From Xanthobacter oligotrophicus (GTDB taxonomy: Bacteria; Pseudomonadota; Alphaproteobacteria; Rhizobiales; Xanthobacteraceae): DNA of 64,000 nt. Shown piece after piece: positions 50,874 through 59,249 of the stretch. How positions within the stretch are numbered: the first letter of the stretch is position 1; each line of letters opens with the position of its first letter. Under the pieces are notes generated by a model. The model was not told the DNA's origin and did no database searches. It saw nothing but the letters and a program-made list of their open reading frames with translations. Both the position numbers and the translations under genes were made by a program. The stretch is from assembly GCF_008364685.1 (NCBI RefSeq), contig NZ_VTTL01000003.1, positions 248,001 through 312,000 on the forward strand, written 5' to 3'.

Positions 50874-51124
50874 AAAGCATGGATCGAGCGGGTCACTCGA
50901 TACAGAAGGTTAGCCAATCCTATCGGGGGACCCACTCGGGTTGAAACTGCCGTCCTATATGGCCCCGATCCGCCGGCGACACCACCCCTCGCGCGCCACG
51001 GCCGCAGGAGGGTCGGCTGCAGGCCCCAGCGTCGCCGCAAAGCCGCCGAAGTGCGGCCTCGCCGCCGCCCGAGAACATGCTAGAAACGGTGCTCCACTGC
51101 TTCGGCGGGGCGGGAGAAAGATCA

Positions 51125-51808
51125 ATGGCCGGATTGCGTTGGGTCAGCCTCGACAGGATGAGGAGGGCCGCGGCAGGCGCCCTCCTGAGCGCCGTTTTGA
51201 GCGCCCTCCCGGCGCTGGCGACCCTGCCCGCCGCGGCGCAGAGCCCGGCCCCCGCCGCCCAGCCCGGCGCCGGCGGAGCATTGACGCCGCCGCCCGTGGT
51301 GGACCCCAAGAAGGTGGAGACCACCCCCGTCGCCCCCGCCGGGCGCACCTTCGCGCCGCAGGAGATCACCCTTTCCCCGGTGCCGGTGCTGACGCTCGCG
51401 GGCTCGGCCACGTGGGAAGAGGCGTTCGAGAAGCTGGTGGCAAGCGTGAAGCAGGCGGATGCCGAGCTTAAGCGCCTCGGGCTTTCGCGCGCGGGCGACA
51501 CCTTCATCGTCTACACCTCGAGCGACGACCTGAGCTTTGAATATGAGATCCAGGTGCCCTTCTCCGGCACCACCACGCAAAAGCCGGGCGACGGCATGAA
51601 GCTCGGCGGCTCCCATGCGGGCAAGGTACTGAAATTCACCCATACCGGCTCCTTCGCCGACATGGACAACACCTACGAGCAGATCGCCAACTATCTCGAC
51701 GAGAAGAACGTCGAGCAGAACGACATGTATATCGAGCAGTACCGGACCGACATCGTCACCGGCTCCCCCGAAGCCCTGGAAATCGACATCCTGGTACCGG
51801 TTCCGTAA
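51125..51808 (+). CDS. Secreted GyrI-like (AraC effector-binding fold) protein
   Basis: 227 residues. A signal peptide (residues 1 to about 40, ending PAAAQ-SP) and a proline-rich linker precede a GyrI-like small-molecule-binding domain from about 85 (GDTFIVYTSSDDLSFEYEIQ in part, ending EIDILVPVP). It has no DNA-binding domain and should be periplasmic; the ligand is unknown. ATG 51125 has GGGAGAAAG upstream. Confidence 0.8.
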   Translation: MAGLRWVSLDRMRRAAAGALLSAVLSALPALATLPAAAQSPAPAAQPGAGGALTPPPVVDPKKVETTPVAPAGRTFAPQEITLSPVPVLTLAGSATWEEAFEKLVASVKQADAELKRLGLSRAGDTFIVYTSSDDLSFEYEIQVPFSGTTTQKPGDGMKLGGSHAGKVLKFTHTGSFADMDNTYEQIANYLDEKNVEQNDMYIEQYRTDIVTGSPEALEIDILVPVP

Positions 51809-51961
51809 CGTTTCTTTGATTGGGGCAATCGCAATTTCGCGCGCCACATCCCCTATGACCGCATAGGTAGCGAAGTGTGCGGCGGTATTCGTCGCAGGCG
51901 CTCCGGAACGCATCAAGGGCAAGAACGCCGGGGGCGAGAACCCCCATGGCAGGAGAATTGA

Positions 51962-53581
51962 ATGCCAGCATTATCCGTCAGAACGTGTGTGAAAGGCCGT
52001 GCCGGCAACTGGTCCCGTGTCGCCGTGGCGGCGGTGTTCGGCTGGTCGACGGCGGTCTATCCCGTCCTGGCCCAGACCCCGCCAGCTGACCCGCAGGTCC
52101 AGCCCGTGCCGCAGGCCCAGCCGGTGCCCCCGGTTCCGCCGGCCCCCGAGGTGCAGCCCGCCCCGGCGGTCGCGCCCGTCCCGCCCCCGCCCGCAGCGGC
52201 CCAAGCACCACTTCAAGCACCGCTGCCGGTCGCGCCGACCCAGCCGGCGAACGCCGCACCGATCTATTCGCTCTCGGATCTCGAATATCTCCTCGGCCCG
52301 CTGGCGCTCTATCCCGACCCGCTGCTGGCGATCCTGTTCCCGGCCACCCTGTTCCCCGAGCAGATCGTGGACGCGTACAACTGGATCGAGGCCAATCCGC
52401 GCCGGGTGCAGGCCCGCAATTTTGCGGCGATCGATGCCAAGAACTGGGACAGCTCGGTCAAGGCGCTGATCCGCTTCCCCGATGTGATCCGCCAGCTCCA
52501 CGACCATATGGAATGGACCGAATCCCTCGGCCTTGCCTTCTCCACCCAGCCCCAGGACGTGTCCAACACCATCCAGATGCTGCGGGCCAAGGCGCAGAGC
52601 GTCGGCAACCTGAAGACCACGCCCCAGCAGGTGGTCACCACCCGCGAGGAGGGCGGCCAGCGCACCATCTACATCCAGCCGGCCAACCCCGAGCGGGTCT
52701 ATGTGCCGGTCTATGACAGCTCCGACGTGTTCACCACCTTCGCCACCGGTGCCCTGCTGTTCGGCGGTGGCGTGCTGGTGGGCTCGGCGTGGAACAATCG
52801 CTGGGGCTGGAACAACCGCGGCTGGAACACCGTGTGGGTGACCCCGCCCGGCTGGCACCAGCCGCCGCACTGGGGTCCGGGATGGGGTGGCGGCGGACGT
52901 CCGCCGGCCTGGGGTCCGGGACCGTGGCGTCCCGGCCGCCCGCCGGGCTGGCAGCCCGGCCAGCCCGACCGGCCGGTGGTGGGTCCGGATCGTCCCGGCG
53001 GCCCCAACCGCCCCGGTTTCCCGGATCGGCCCGGCTCGGGTCCCAATCGCCCTGGGTTCCCGGATCGGCCCGGTTCAGGTCCCAACCGGCCGGGTGTTCC
53101 GGATCGCCCTGGCACGGGTCCCAATCGGCCCGGCCTGCCGGATCGGCCCGGTGCAGGCCCGAACCGGCCCGGTCTTCCGGATCGCCCTGGTGCGGGTCCG
53201 AACCGGCCTGATCGTCCCGACCGCCCCGGCGCAGGCCCGAACCGACCTGATCGTCCCGGTGCAGGCACCGATCGCCCGAACCGGCCCGGCGCGGGAACGA
53301 ACCGCCCCGAGCGGCCCGGTGCGGGGCAGCACCGCCCGAACCAGCGGCCGAATGCGCAGCGGCCCAGCCAGCGGCCGAACGCGGGGCAGAACCGTCCGCA
53401 GCAGCGGCCGAACGCCCAGCGGCCGAGCCAGCGGCCGAATGCCGGGCAAAACCGCAGCCGGCCGCAGCAGAGCCGGCCGCAGCAAAATGCCCGGCCGCAG
53501 CAGCGCGCACGGCCCCAGCAGAACGCTCGGCCGCAGCAGCAGCGGGCTCGCCCGCAGGGCGGCGGGGAACGGGGGCGCTGA
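51962..53581 (+). CDS. DUF3300 protein with long Pro/Arg/Asn repeat tail
   Basis: 539 residues. A signal region ends near residue 38 (PVLAQ-TPP), then a proline/glutamine/valine-rich linker. DUF3300 occupies about 98-290 (LLGPLALYPDPLLAILFPATLFPEQI in part; NPERVYVPVYD). The last 240 residues are low-complexity repeats: first GPNRPG(F/V/L)PDRPG units, then NAGQNRPQQRP units, strongly basic. AGGAG lies 7 bases before the ATG. DUF3300 proteins are thought to be envelope proteins; the basic tail may bind nucleic acid or anionic polymer. A strong terminator follows. Confidence 0.85.
   Translation: MPALSVRTCVKGRAGNWSRVAVAAVFGWSTAVYPVLAQTPPADPQVQPVPQAQPVPPVPPAPEVQPAPAVAPVPPPPAAAQAPLQAPLPVAPTQPANAAPIYSLSDLEYLLGPLALYPDPLLAILFPATLFPEQIVDAYNWIEANPRRVQARNFAAIDAKNWDSSVKALIRFPDVIRQLHDHMEWTESLGLAFSTQPQDVSNTIQMLRAKAQSVGNLKTTPQQVVTTREEGGQRTIYIQPANPERVYVPVYDSSDVFTTFATGALLFGGGVLVGSAWNNRWGWNNRGWNTVWVTPPGWHQPPHWGPGWGGGGRPPAWGPGPWRPGRPPGWQPGQPDRPVVGPDRPGGPNRPGFPDRPGSGPNRPGFPDRPGSGPNRPGVPDRPGTGPNRPGLPDRPGAGPNRPGLPDRPGAGPNRPDRPDRPGAGPNRPDRPGAGTDRPNRPGAGTNRPERPGAGQHRPNQRPNAQRPSQRPNAGQNRPQQRPNAQRPSQRPNAGQNRSRPQQSRPQQNARPQQRARPQQNARPQQQRARPQGGGERGR
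52981..53330 (+). repeat. Coding minisatellite in the DUF3300 gene
   Basis: About eight to ten degenerate tandem units of roughly 33-36 bases, built on CCGGATCGGCCCGGT-like words, encode the GPNRPGxPDRPG repeat; the units later shorten to 18-24 bases. Variation between copies is mostly at one hydrophobic codon (F, V or L). Confidence 0.8.
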
Positions 53582-53637
53582 TAGGCGCAGCCGTCCCGAC
53601 GACGAAAAAAGGGTACGCAACGCACCCGATACACAGC

Positions 53638-53669
53638 GAGAGGCGGCCTCATGGGGCCGCCTCTCTTTT
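53638..53669 (+). terminator. Rho-independent terminator of the DUF3300 gene
   Basis: GAGAGGCGGCC and GGCCGCCTCTC form a perfect 11-bp stem with a 6-base loop followed by TTTTCTTT. Confidence 0.92.
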
Positions 53670-53788
53670 CTTTCCGATGCGAATCTTCTTCACTTGGGGC
53701 ACCGTCGCTCCACCGGGCGGTCCCGCCCCGGCGCCGGCGCTGTCAGAGCCGACCCGTCGCCACGGGTCGACCGATCGCGGAGGGTTCC

Positions 53789-54319
53789 ATGCCGCGACTG
53801 TTCACCGCCATCGAGATCCCCCCCGAGGTCGGGCTCGGCCTGTCGCTGCTGCGCGGCGGGCTTTCGGGGGCGCGCTGGATCGATCCCGAGAACTACCACG
53901 TCACCCTGCGCTTCGTGGGCGACGTGGACGACGCCACCGCCCGCGACATCATGCTGATGCTCGGCCAGGTGCGCCGGCCCGCCTTCGACCTGACACTGGA
54001 CGGCATCGACCAGTTCGGCGGCCACAAGCCGCGCGCGGTGTTCGCGGCAGTGAAGGCCAGCGCGGCCCTCATGGAGCTGCAGGCCGAGCAGGAGCGCATC
54101 ATGCAGCGCCTCGGCCTCGGCGCGGAACGCAACTTCAAGCCCCACGTCACCCTGGCCCGGCTGCGGGACGCCTCCTCGCGGCAGGTGGCCGATTATCTCG
54201 CCATGCGCGGCCCCTATCGCAGCCCCTCGTTCCACGTGCCGCGCTTCGTGCTGTTCTCCTCGCGCGATTCGGTGGGCGGCGGCCCCTATCTGGTGGAAGC
54301 GGCCTATCCGCTGCTGTGA
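53789..54319 (+). CDS. thpR: RNA 2',3'-cyclic phosphodiesterase
   Basis: 176 residues of the 2H phosphoesterase superfamily. The two catalytic motifs are YHVTLRF near residue 36 and PHVTLAR near 118, and the start RLFTAIEIPPEV is typical of ThpR/LigT. ATG 53789 begins the conserved fold; the longer frame would run through the terminator. It opens cyclic phosphates and ligates tRNA halves in vitro; the cellular role is unsettled. Confidence 0.92.
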   Translation: MPRLFTAIEIPPEVGLGLSLLRGGLSGARWIDPENYHVTLRFVGDVDDATARDIMLMLGQVRRPAFDLTLDGIDQFGGHKPRAVFAAVKASAALMELQAEQERIMQRLGLGAERNFKPHVTLARLRDASSRQVADYLAMRGPYRSPSFHVPRFVLFSSRDSVGGGPYLVEAAYPLL

Positions 54320-54373
54320 CGAGGGGGGGCGCGGAGGACTTGCGGGCGGGCGAAGCCTTCCCAAATGTTGGTC

Positions 54374-54790
54374 ATGACCAGCACCATTCTGGGTGACGAC
54401 GCGTTGGGCACCGACGGCCTTTCCCCCGACGAGCGGGAGAAGCGCGAGCAAGACAAAGGTGCGCGCGACGAAGAACGCGTGCGCCACGGTTTCTGGGCAA
54501 AGATCAAGTCCACGGCCGCGCGCATCCCCTTCGCCGAGGATGCCATCGCCAGCTATTATGCGGCCTTCGACCAGCGCACGCCGCTGCGGGTGCGCGCCAT
54601 GCTGCTGGCGGCGCTCGCCTATTTCGTCCTACCGCTGGATGTGATCCCGGACATTTTCCCCGTCATCGGCTTCACCGACGATGCGGCGGTGCTGATGGCG
54701 GTGCTGAAGCTGCTGTCCGGCCATGTGACACCGGAGCATTACGCCGCCGCCCGCGACGCCCTGGCCCGCGTGAAGAACAGGCCGGACTGA
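54374..54790 (+). CDS. DUF1232 (YkvA-like) protein
   Basis: 138 residues. A charged N-terminal 40 residues precede DUF1232 with the hallmark PLDVIPDIFPVIGFTDDAAVL near residues 80-105 (a hydrophobic hairpin containing a conserved Asp-x-Ile-Pro-Asp). It is probably membrane-associated; the function is unknown. ATG 54365 is an equally possible start. Confidence 0.85.
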   Translation: MTSTILGDDALGTDGLSPDEREKREQDKGARDEERVRHGFWAKIKSTAARIPFAEDAIASYYAAFDQRTPLRVRAMLLAALAYFVLPLDVIPDIFPVIGFTDDAAVLMAVLKLLSGHVTPEHYAAARDALARVKNRPD

Positions 54791-54822
54791 GCGGGCGAGA
54801 CGGCCCCGGCGTTATCGTGGCG

Positions 54823-55803
54823 TCACCGGCCGGTGGTGAGCACCACCTTGCCCTTGACGCGCCGTCCGGCGATCTCCCCCAGCGCATCGACGCAGCGCTC
54901 CAGCGGGAAGGTCTTGTCCACATGGGCGGAGATGCGACCTGTGCGCGCATGCTCCATCAGCTCGGCCACCACGCCGGCGAGCCACGCCGGGTCGCTGCGC
55001 GCCACCGTGCCGAAGGCCACGCCACGCGCGTCGCAATTCTTCAACAGCAGCAGGTTGAGCGGAATCTTCGGGATCTCGCCGGCGGCGAATCCCACCACCA
55101 GGAAGCGGCCGAGGGAGCCCAGCGCCCGCAGCGCCTGCTCGGCCATGTCGCCGCCCACCGGATCATAGACCACGTCGAGACCCTTCGGCCCTCCGAACGC
55201 CTTGAGCGCGCCCTTGAGGTCACCCTGGGCATAGTCGAAGCCCTCGTCGGCGCCATGGGCCTTGGCGAAGGCCACCTTCTCGGCGGACGAGGCGCAGGCG
55301 AGGATGCGCGCGCCCATGATGCGCCCGATCTCCACCGCCGCGAGCCCGACCCCGCCCGAGGCGCCGAGCACGGCGAGGCTCTCGCCGGCCTTCAGGTTAC
55401 CGCGCTCGCGCAGGGCATAGAGCGAGGTGCCATAGGTGACGATGAGGCCGGCGGCCTTCACCAGGTCGAGGTCGTCCGGCACCCGCGCCAGGAACCGGGC
55501 CTCAACCACCACCTTTTCCCGCGCGGCGCCGTGGGTGACATAGCCGCACACCCGCTCGCCCACGGCGAAGCCGGTGACGCCCTCGCCCAGCGCGGCCACA
55601 TGGCCGGCGAACTCGGCACCGGGCGAGAACGGCAGGGTCGGCTTGACCTGGTAGAGATCGCGGATGATCAGCGTGTCGAAGAAATTGAGCCCGATGGCCG
55701 AGACCTCGACCACCACCTCCCCCAGCCCCGGCACCGGATCTGGCAGATCCTGGATTTCGAGGGCGTCGGGGGGACCATGGCGCACGCAGATGACCGCTTT
55801 CAT
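54823..55803 (-). CDS. Zinc-independent quinone oxidoreductase / NADPH:quinone reductase-like MDR
   Basis: 326 residues. The fold starts MKAVICVRHGPPDALEIQD, with the quinone-reductase type GLNFFDTLIIRDLYQ and the NADPH loop LGASGGVGLAAVEIG. The catalytic and structural zinc cysteines of alcohol dehydrogenases are absent. It would reduce quinones or enoyl-type substrates. ATG 55803 starts the conserved sequence. The substrate cannot be predicted. Confidence 0.9.
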   Translation of the reverse strand: MKAVICVRHGPPDALEIQDLPDPVPGLGEVVVEVSAIGLNFFDTLIIRDLYQVKPTLPFSPGAEFAGHVAALGEGVTGFAVGERVCGYVTHGAAREKVVVEARFLARVPDDLDLVKAAGLIVTYGTSLYALRERGNLKAGESLAVLGASGGVGLAAVEIGRIMGARILACASSAEKVAFAKAHGADEGFDYAQGDLKGALKAFGGPKGLDVVYDPVGGDMAEQALRALGSLGRFLVVGFAAGEIPKIPLNLLLLKNCDARGVAFGTVARSDPAWLAGVVAELMEHARTGRISAHVDKTFPLERCVDALGEIAGRRVKGKVVLTTGR

Positions 55804-55821
55804 GGGCTCACCTTCTGTCAC

Positions 55822-56287
55822 GGTGGATCGCGAGACGGGTTACCAAAATTTAACCCCGTGCCGCAAAAGCTCCGGATACACATTCATTCCCCAACGGCAG
55901 ACAGACGCCATCACCCTTGGCCCGCGCCGCGGGATTGCCGGCCCATCTTGCCGCTCAAAGCCGCATGCCGCTTCGAATCATTGCGCGGCAGAGCGGTCGC
56001 CTCAGGCGGAGCGGAGCCTCTGGTTTATGAAAACGCAAGACGTAGCTGCCATTTTTCGACCGCCACGTTTTTGACCGCCTGCGCCGCTACCCGATGGCGG
56101 CCACGCTTCGAGAGCCGGACGTGTCTGGACGGAAACGCCTTGCGCTTTCGCCTGAACACTCCATCCGTCTCTCTTCACAGAGTTAGAAGGCGATTTGCCG
56201 ATGAGATGGAACCGGAACCGTTTCGACCTCCCCGGATCGCACTCTCGTCCGGCTCGCCTGAAGGGCCTTGGTGAAATAGGAGAAGCC
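55822..56287. other. 466-bp region without a recognised gene
   Basis: Short open frames on both strands lack ribosome sites and family resemblance. The region has mixed composition with some A+T-rich patches and probably contains promoters for the divergent oxidoreductase and IalB-like genes. No strong dyads were seen. Confidence 0.5.
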
Positions 56288-56824
56288 ATGACGCTTCCTC
56301 GTGTCCATCCGACTCGTGTCTATCCGACTCTTCTGGGCGTGTTCCTCGCCTGCGCGCTCGTGGTCCCCGCCGCTGCGCAGGGGCAGCCCCAGTCCAAGTC
56401 CGTGGCGCAGTTCGGGGATTGGAGCGTCTACGTCTCCACCGTCAGCCCGAAGGTGTGCTACGCCATCTCCCAGCCGAAGACCCGCGCGCCGGAAGGCCTG
56501 AAGCGCGATCCGGCGTTCTTCTTCGTGTCCACCCGCCCGAGCGAGAACGTGAAGAACGAGGTGACCGTCACCATGGGCTTCCCGCTGAAGGAAGGCTCCG
56601 ACGCGACCCTGACCATCGGCGCCATGAAGCTCCAGCTCTACACGAAGAACGAGGGCGCCTGGGTGCGCAACGTGGCGGACGAGGCCAAGCTCGTGGACGC
56701 CATGCGCCGCGGCAAGGACCTGACCGTCGTGTCCATCTCCCTGCGCGGCAACCCCACCACGGACAAATATTCCATGACCGGCCTCGGCCAGGCCCTCGAC
56801 CGGGCGGCACAGGAGTGCAAGTGA
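56288..56824 (+). CDS. Invasion-associated locus B (IalB)-family secreted protein
   Basis: 178 residues. A signal peptide (cleavage near AAAQG) precedes the IalB domain with FGDWSVYV, CYAISQPK, a beta-rich middle and a C-terminal single cysteine (AAQECK). AGGAG lies 7 bases before ATG 56288. IalB-like proteins are common in the order, including in free-living members; the role is unclear but periplasmic or envelope-associated. A perfect terminator follows. Confidence 0.9.
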   Translation: MTLPRVHPTRVYPTLLGVFLACALVVPAAAQGQPQSKSVAQFGDWSVYVSTVSPKVCYAISQPKTRAPEGLKRDPAFFFVSTRPSENVKNEVTVTMGFPLKEGSDATLTIGAMKLQLYTKNEGAWVRNVADEAKLVDAMRRGKDLTVVSISLRGNPTTDKYSMTGLGQALDRAAQECK

Positions 56825-56874
56825 CGCCGGGTTGAGAACAACGCCGGTGCAAAGGTGACACGGCAGCACATATG

Positions 56875-56914
56875 ACGGGGCCGGGCGCGTTCGAACCGCG
56901 CCCGGCCCCGTTTT
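56875..56914 (+). terminator. Rho-independent terminator of the IalB-like gene
   Basis: ACGGGGCCGGGCGCG and CGCGCCCGGCCCCGT form a perfect 15-bp stem with loop TTCGAAC, ending in TTTT. Confidence 0.95.
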
Positions 56915-57012
56915 CGCCTTGCTCTTCTGGCCTGAAGGATGCGAGCCATTTGCACCTTCATCCCGCGCAGCCTAACCTGCGGCAGCCGCAGCCGGGCGAG
57001 CATCACACGATC

Positions 57013-58182
57013 ATGACCGACCTTCCCCTTCTCGACACCGACGGCGACCCCGCCTCCACCCGCGTGGTGGTGGCCATGTCGGGCGGGGTGGATTCGTCCG
57101 TGGTCGCTGGGCTCTATGCCCGCGCCGGCTATGACGTGGTGGGCGTCACCCTCCAGCTCTACGACCATGGCGAGGCCGCCCACCGCCGCGGCGCCTGCTG
57201 CGCGGGGCAGGACATCTACGACGCCAGCGAGGTCGCCCGCACCCTGGGCATCCCCCACTACGTGCTCGACTATGAAAGCCGCTTCAAGGAAGAGGTGATC
57301 GACCGCTTCGCCGCCAGCTATGCCTCGGGGGTCACCCCCATTCCCTGCGTGGATTGCAACCGCACGGTGAAGTTCCGCGACCTGCTTGCCACCGCAGAGG
57401 AGCTGGGCGCGCGCTATCTCGCCACCGGCCATTATGTGGCCAGCCGCGCGCTGCCGGACGGCCGGCGCGGCCTCTACCGCGCGGCGGAAGAGGCGCGCGA
57501 CCAGTCCTATTTCCTCTATGCCACCACCGCCGCCCAGCTGGAGCGCCTGCGCTTCCCCCTCGGCGAGATGCAGAAGGCGGACGTGCGGGCGCTGGCGGCC
57601 GAGTTCGGCCTGCCGGTGGCGGACAAGCCCGACAGCCAGGACATCTGCTTCGTGCCCGGCGGCGACTATGCCCAGGTGGTGCAGCGCCTGCGGCCCGAAG
57701 CCGCCGAGCCGGGCGACATCGTCCATCTGGATGGCCGTGTGCTCGGCCGCCATCGCGGCGTCATGCATTACACCATCGGCCAGCGGAAGGGCCTCGGCAT
57801 CGCCACGCCGGAGCCGCTCTATGTCATCGCCATCGATGCTGGACGGCAGGAAGTGCGGGTCGGCCCGCGCGCGGCACTCACGGTGAGCGCCATCACCATC
57901 GACGACGTGAACTGGCTGGGCGACATCCCCTTCACTGATGCGCTGGCGCGGCAGGCGGACGTCTACGTGAAGGTGCGCTCCACCCGCCCGCCGGTGCCGG
58001 CGCATCTTGCACGCGCGGCGGATGGCACGCCGGCAGTGCATCTGGCGGTAGGCGAAGAGGGCGTTGCGCCGGGGCAGGCCTGCGTGCTCTACGATGACGC
58101 CGGCGCCGCCGCGCGCCTTCTGGGCGGCGGCACCATCATGCGGGCGGAACGGGTGGCGAAGAGCGTCGCCGAAGTGGCCTGA
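57013..58182 (+). CDS. mnmA: tRNA 2-thiouridine(34) synthase MnmA
   Basis: 389 residues. The PP-loop is [10 protein letters not shown] near residue 18, the catalytic cysteines are in CVDCN and [11 protein letters not shown], and the C-terminal beta-barrel ends in GGGTIMRAE. It thiolates U34 of Lys, Glu and Gln tRNAs. The frame is open from 56872 but that part is terminator sequence; ATG 57013 is preferred. The pmtA-like gene follows after 45 bases. Confidence 0.97.
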   Translation: MTDLPLLDTDGDPASTRVVVAMSGGVDSSVVAGLYARAGYDVVGVTLQLYDHGEAAHRRGACCAGQDIYDASEVARTLGIPHYVLDYESRFKEEVIDRFAASYASGVTPIPCVDCNRTVKFRDLLATAEELGARYLATGHYVASRALPDGRRGLYRAAEEARDQSYFLYATTAAQLERLRFPLGEMQKADVRALAAEFGLPVADKPDSQDICFVPGGDYAQVVQRLRPEAAEPGDIVHLDGRVLGRHRGVMHYTIGQRKGLGIATPEPLYVIAIDAGRQEVRVGPRAALTVSAITIDDVNWLGDIPFTDALARQADVYVKVRSTRPPVPAHLARAADGTPAVHLAVGEEGVAPGQACVLYDDAGAAARLLGGGTIMRAERVAKSVAEVA

Positions 58183-58227
58183 GGTTAAGCGCCGCAAGGC
58201 GGGCCTTGGGGCCGGGAGAGACTGAGA

Positions 58228-58872
58228 ATGGCGGTCCAGTACGATCTTGAGGGACAGAAGCGCGCCTACGCCAAGTGGGCGCCCATCTATGACAAGGTCT
58301 ATGTGAAGCTGCTGGCGGACGCCCAGCGCAAGGCCGCCTCTGCCGCCGCCGCCTGCGGCCCGCGCATCCTGGAAGTGGGCGTGGGCACCGGGCTGGTGCT
58401 GCCCTATTACCCCAAGGGCACTCAGGTTACCGGCATCGACCTGTCGTTCCACATGCTGCAGAAGGCGGTGGACAAGAAGGTGGAGCGCGCCCTGTCTCAG
58501 GTGGGCCTGCTCGCCGCCATGGACGCCTGCAACCTGGGCTTTGCCGACGAGAGCTTCAACGCCGTCACCGTGCCCTTCGTCATCACCCTGGTGCCGGACC
58601 CGGAAGGCGCGCTCGACGAGATGTACCGGGTGCTGAAGCCCGGCGGGGAGATCGTGATCGCCTCCAAGCTCGGGGCGGACGAGGGCGCCACCATGCATAT
58701 CGAGGCGGCGCTCGCCCCGCTGGTGAAGAAGGTAGGCTGGAGCATTGCCTTCAAGGCCAGCCGCCTGCGCAACTGGGCGGCGCGCTATCCCGACATGGAA
58801 GTCATCGAGATTTCACCGGTGTTCCCGGTGGGCTTCTTCAAGCTGGTGCGCATCAAGAAGCGGGCGCGCTGA
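58228..58872 (+). CDS. pmtA: Phosphatidylethanolamine N-methyltransferase, PmtA-like
   Basis: 214 residues of the class I SAM methyltransferases. Motifs are LEVGVGTGLVLPYYP near residue 48, GIDLSFHML near 72 and LKPGGEIVIASKLG near 132. The start YAKWAPIYDKVY matches Rhodobacter-type Pmt, which methylates phosphatidylethanolamine towards phosphatidylcholine. UbiE-like quinone methyltransferases are similar and are the main alternative. Confidence 0.78.
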   Translation: MAVQYDLEGQKRAYAKWAPIYDKVYVKLLADAQRKAASAAAACGPRILEVGVGTGLVLPYYPKGTQVTGIDLSFHMLQKAVDKKVERALSQVGLLAAMDACNLGFADESFNAVTVPFVITLVPDPEGALDEMYRVLKPGGEIVIASKLGADEGATMHIEAALAPLVKKVGWSIAFKASRLRNWAARYPDMEVIEISPVFPVGFFKLVRIKKRAR

Positions 58873-58987
58873 CCCAGCCCCGGCGCGAACGGGCGCGCGG
58901 TGGAAATCGGGTGCGGAGCATCGTTCCGCGCCCTCCGCTTTCTTGACACCCGCGCCGCGCCGCCCCTATATGCGCGTCTCTCCGCGT

Positions 58988-59064
58988 GGCAGCGTAGCTC
59001 AGTTGGTGAGAGCGCCGGATTCATAACCCGGAGGTCGGCGGTTCAAATCCGCCCGCTGCTACCA
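58988..59064 (+). tRNA. tRNA with CAU anticodon (tRNA-Met, elongator-like)
   Basis: 77 bases including an encoded CCA. Acceptor strands GGCAGCG and CGCTGCT pair (one G-T). The D-arm has AGCTCAGTTGGTGAGAGC, the anticodon loop TTCATAA holds CAT, and the T-arm is GGCGG-TTCAAAT-CCGCC. A tRNA-Ile2 (lysidine-modified CAU) is the alternative; the acceptor and D-arm look more like elongator Met. Confidence 0.93.
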
Positions 59065-59249
59065 CATACCTCCGCCTTCTCCCTCCACAATCCGCACACT
59101 CCTCCGCACGCCCCGCGCTCATACGAGCCCGCCGGCCGGTGCCGGAAAGCTGCATGCGCGATGGCAGCGAGGGCGGCGGACGCTTCAACGGCGGATCGGA
59201 CCGGCTTGCGACGTGCGTGGAGCGAACCCTTCACCCGTAAGGGGATTCG

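Noticed and set aside
52981-53330. Tandem repeats as a CRISPR array
   Set aside because: Units are contiguous without unique spacers and lie in frame inside a coding gene.
58988-59064. tRNA gene as an integration site of an island
   Set aside because: No integrase or repeated tRNA 3' end is seen beside it.
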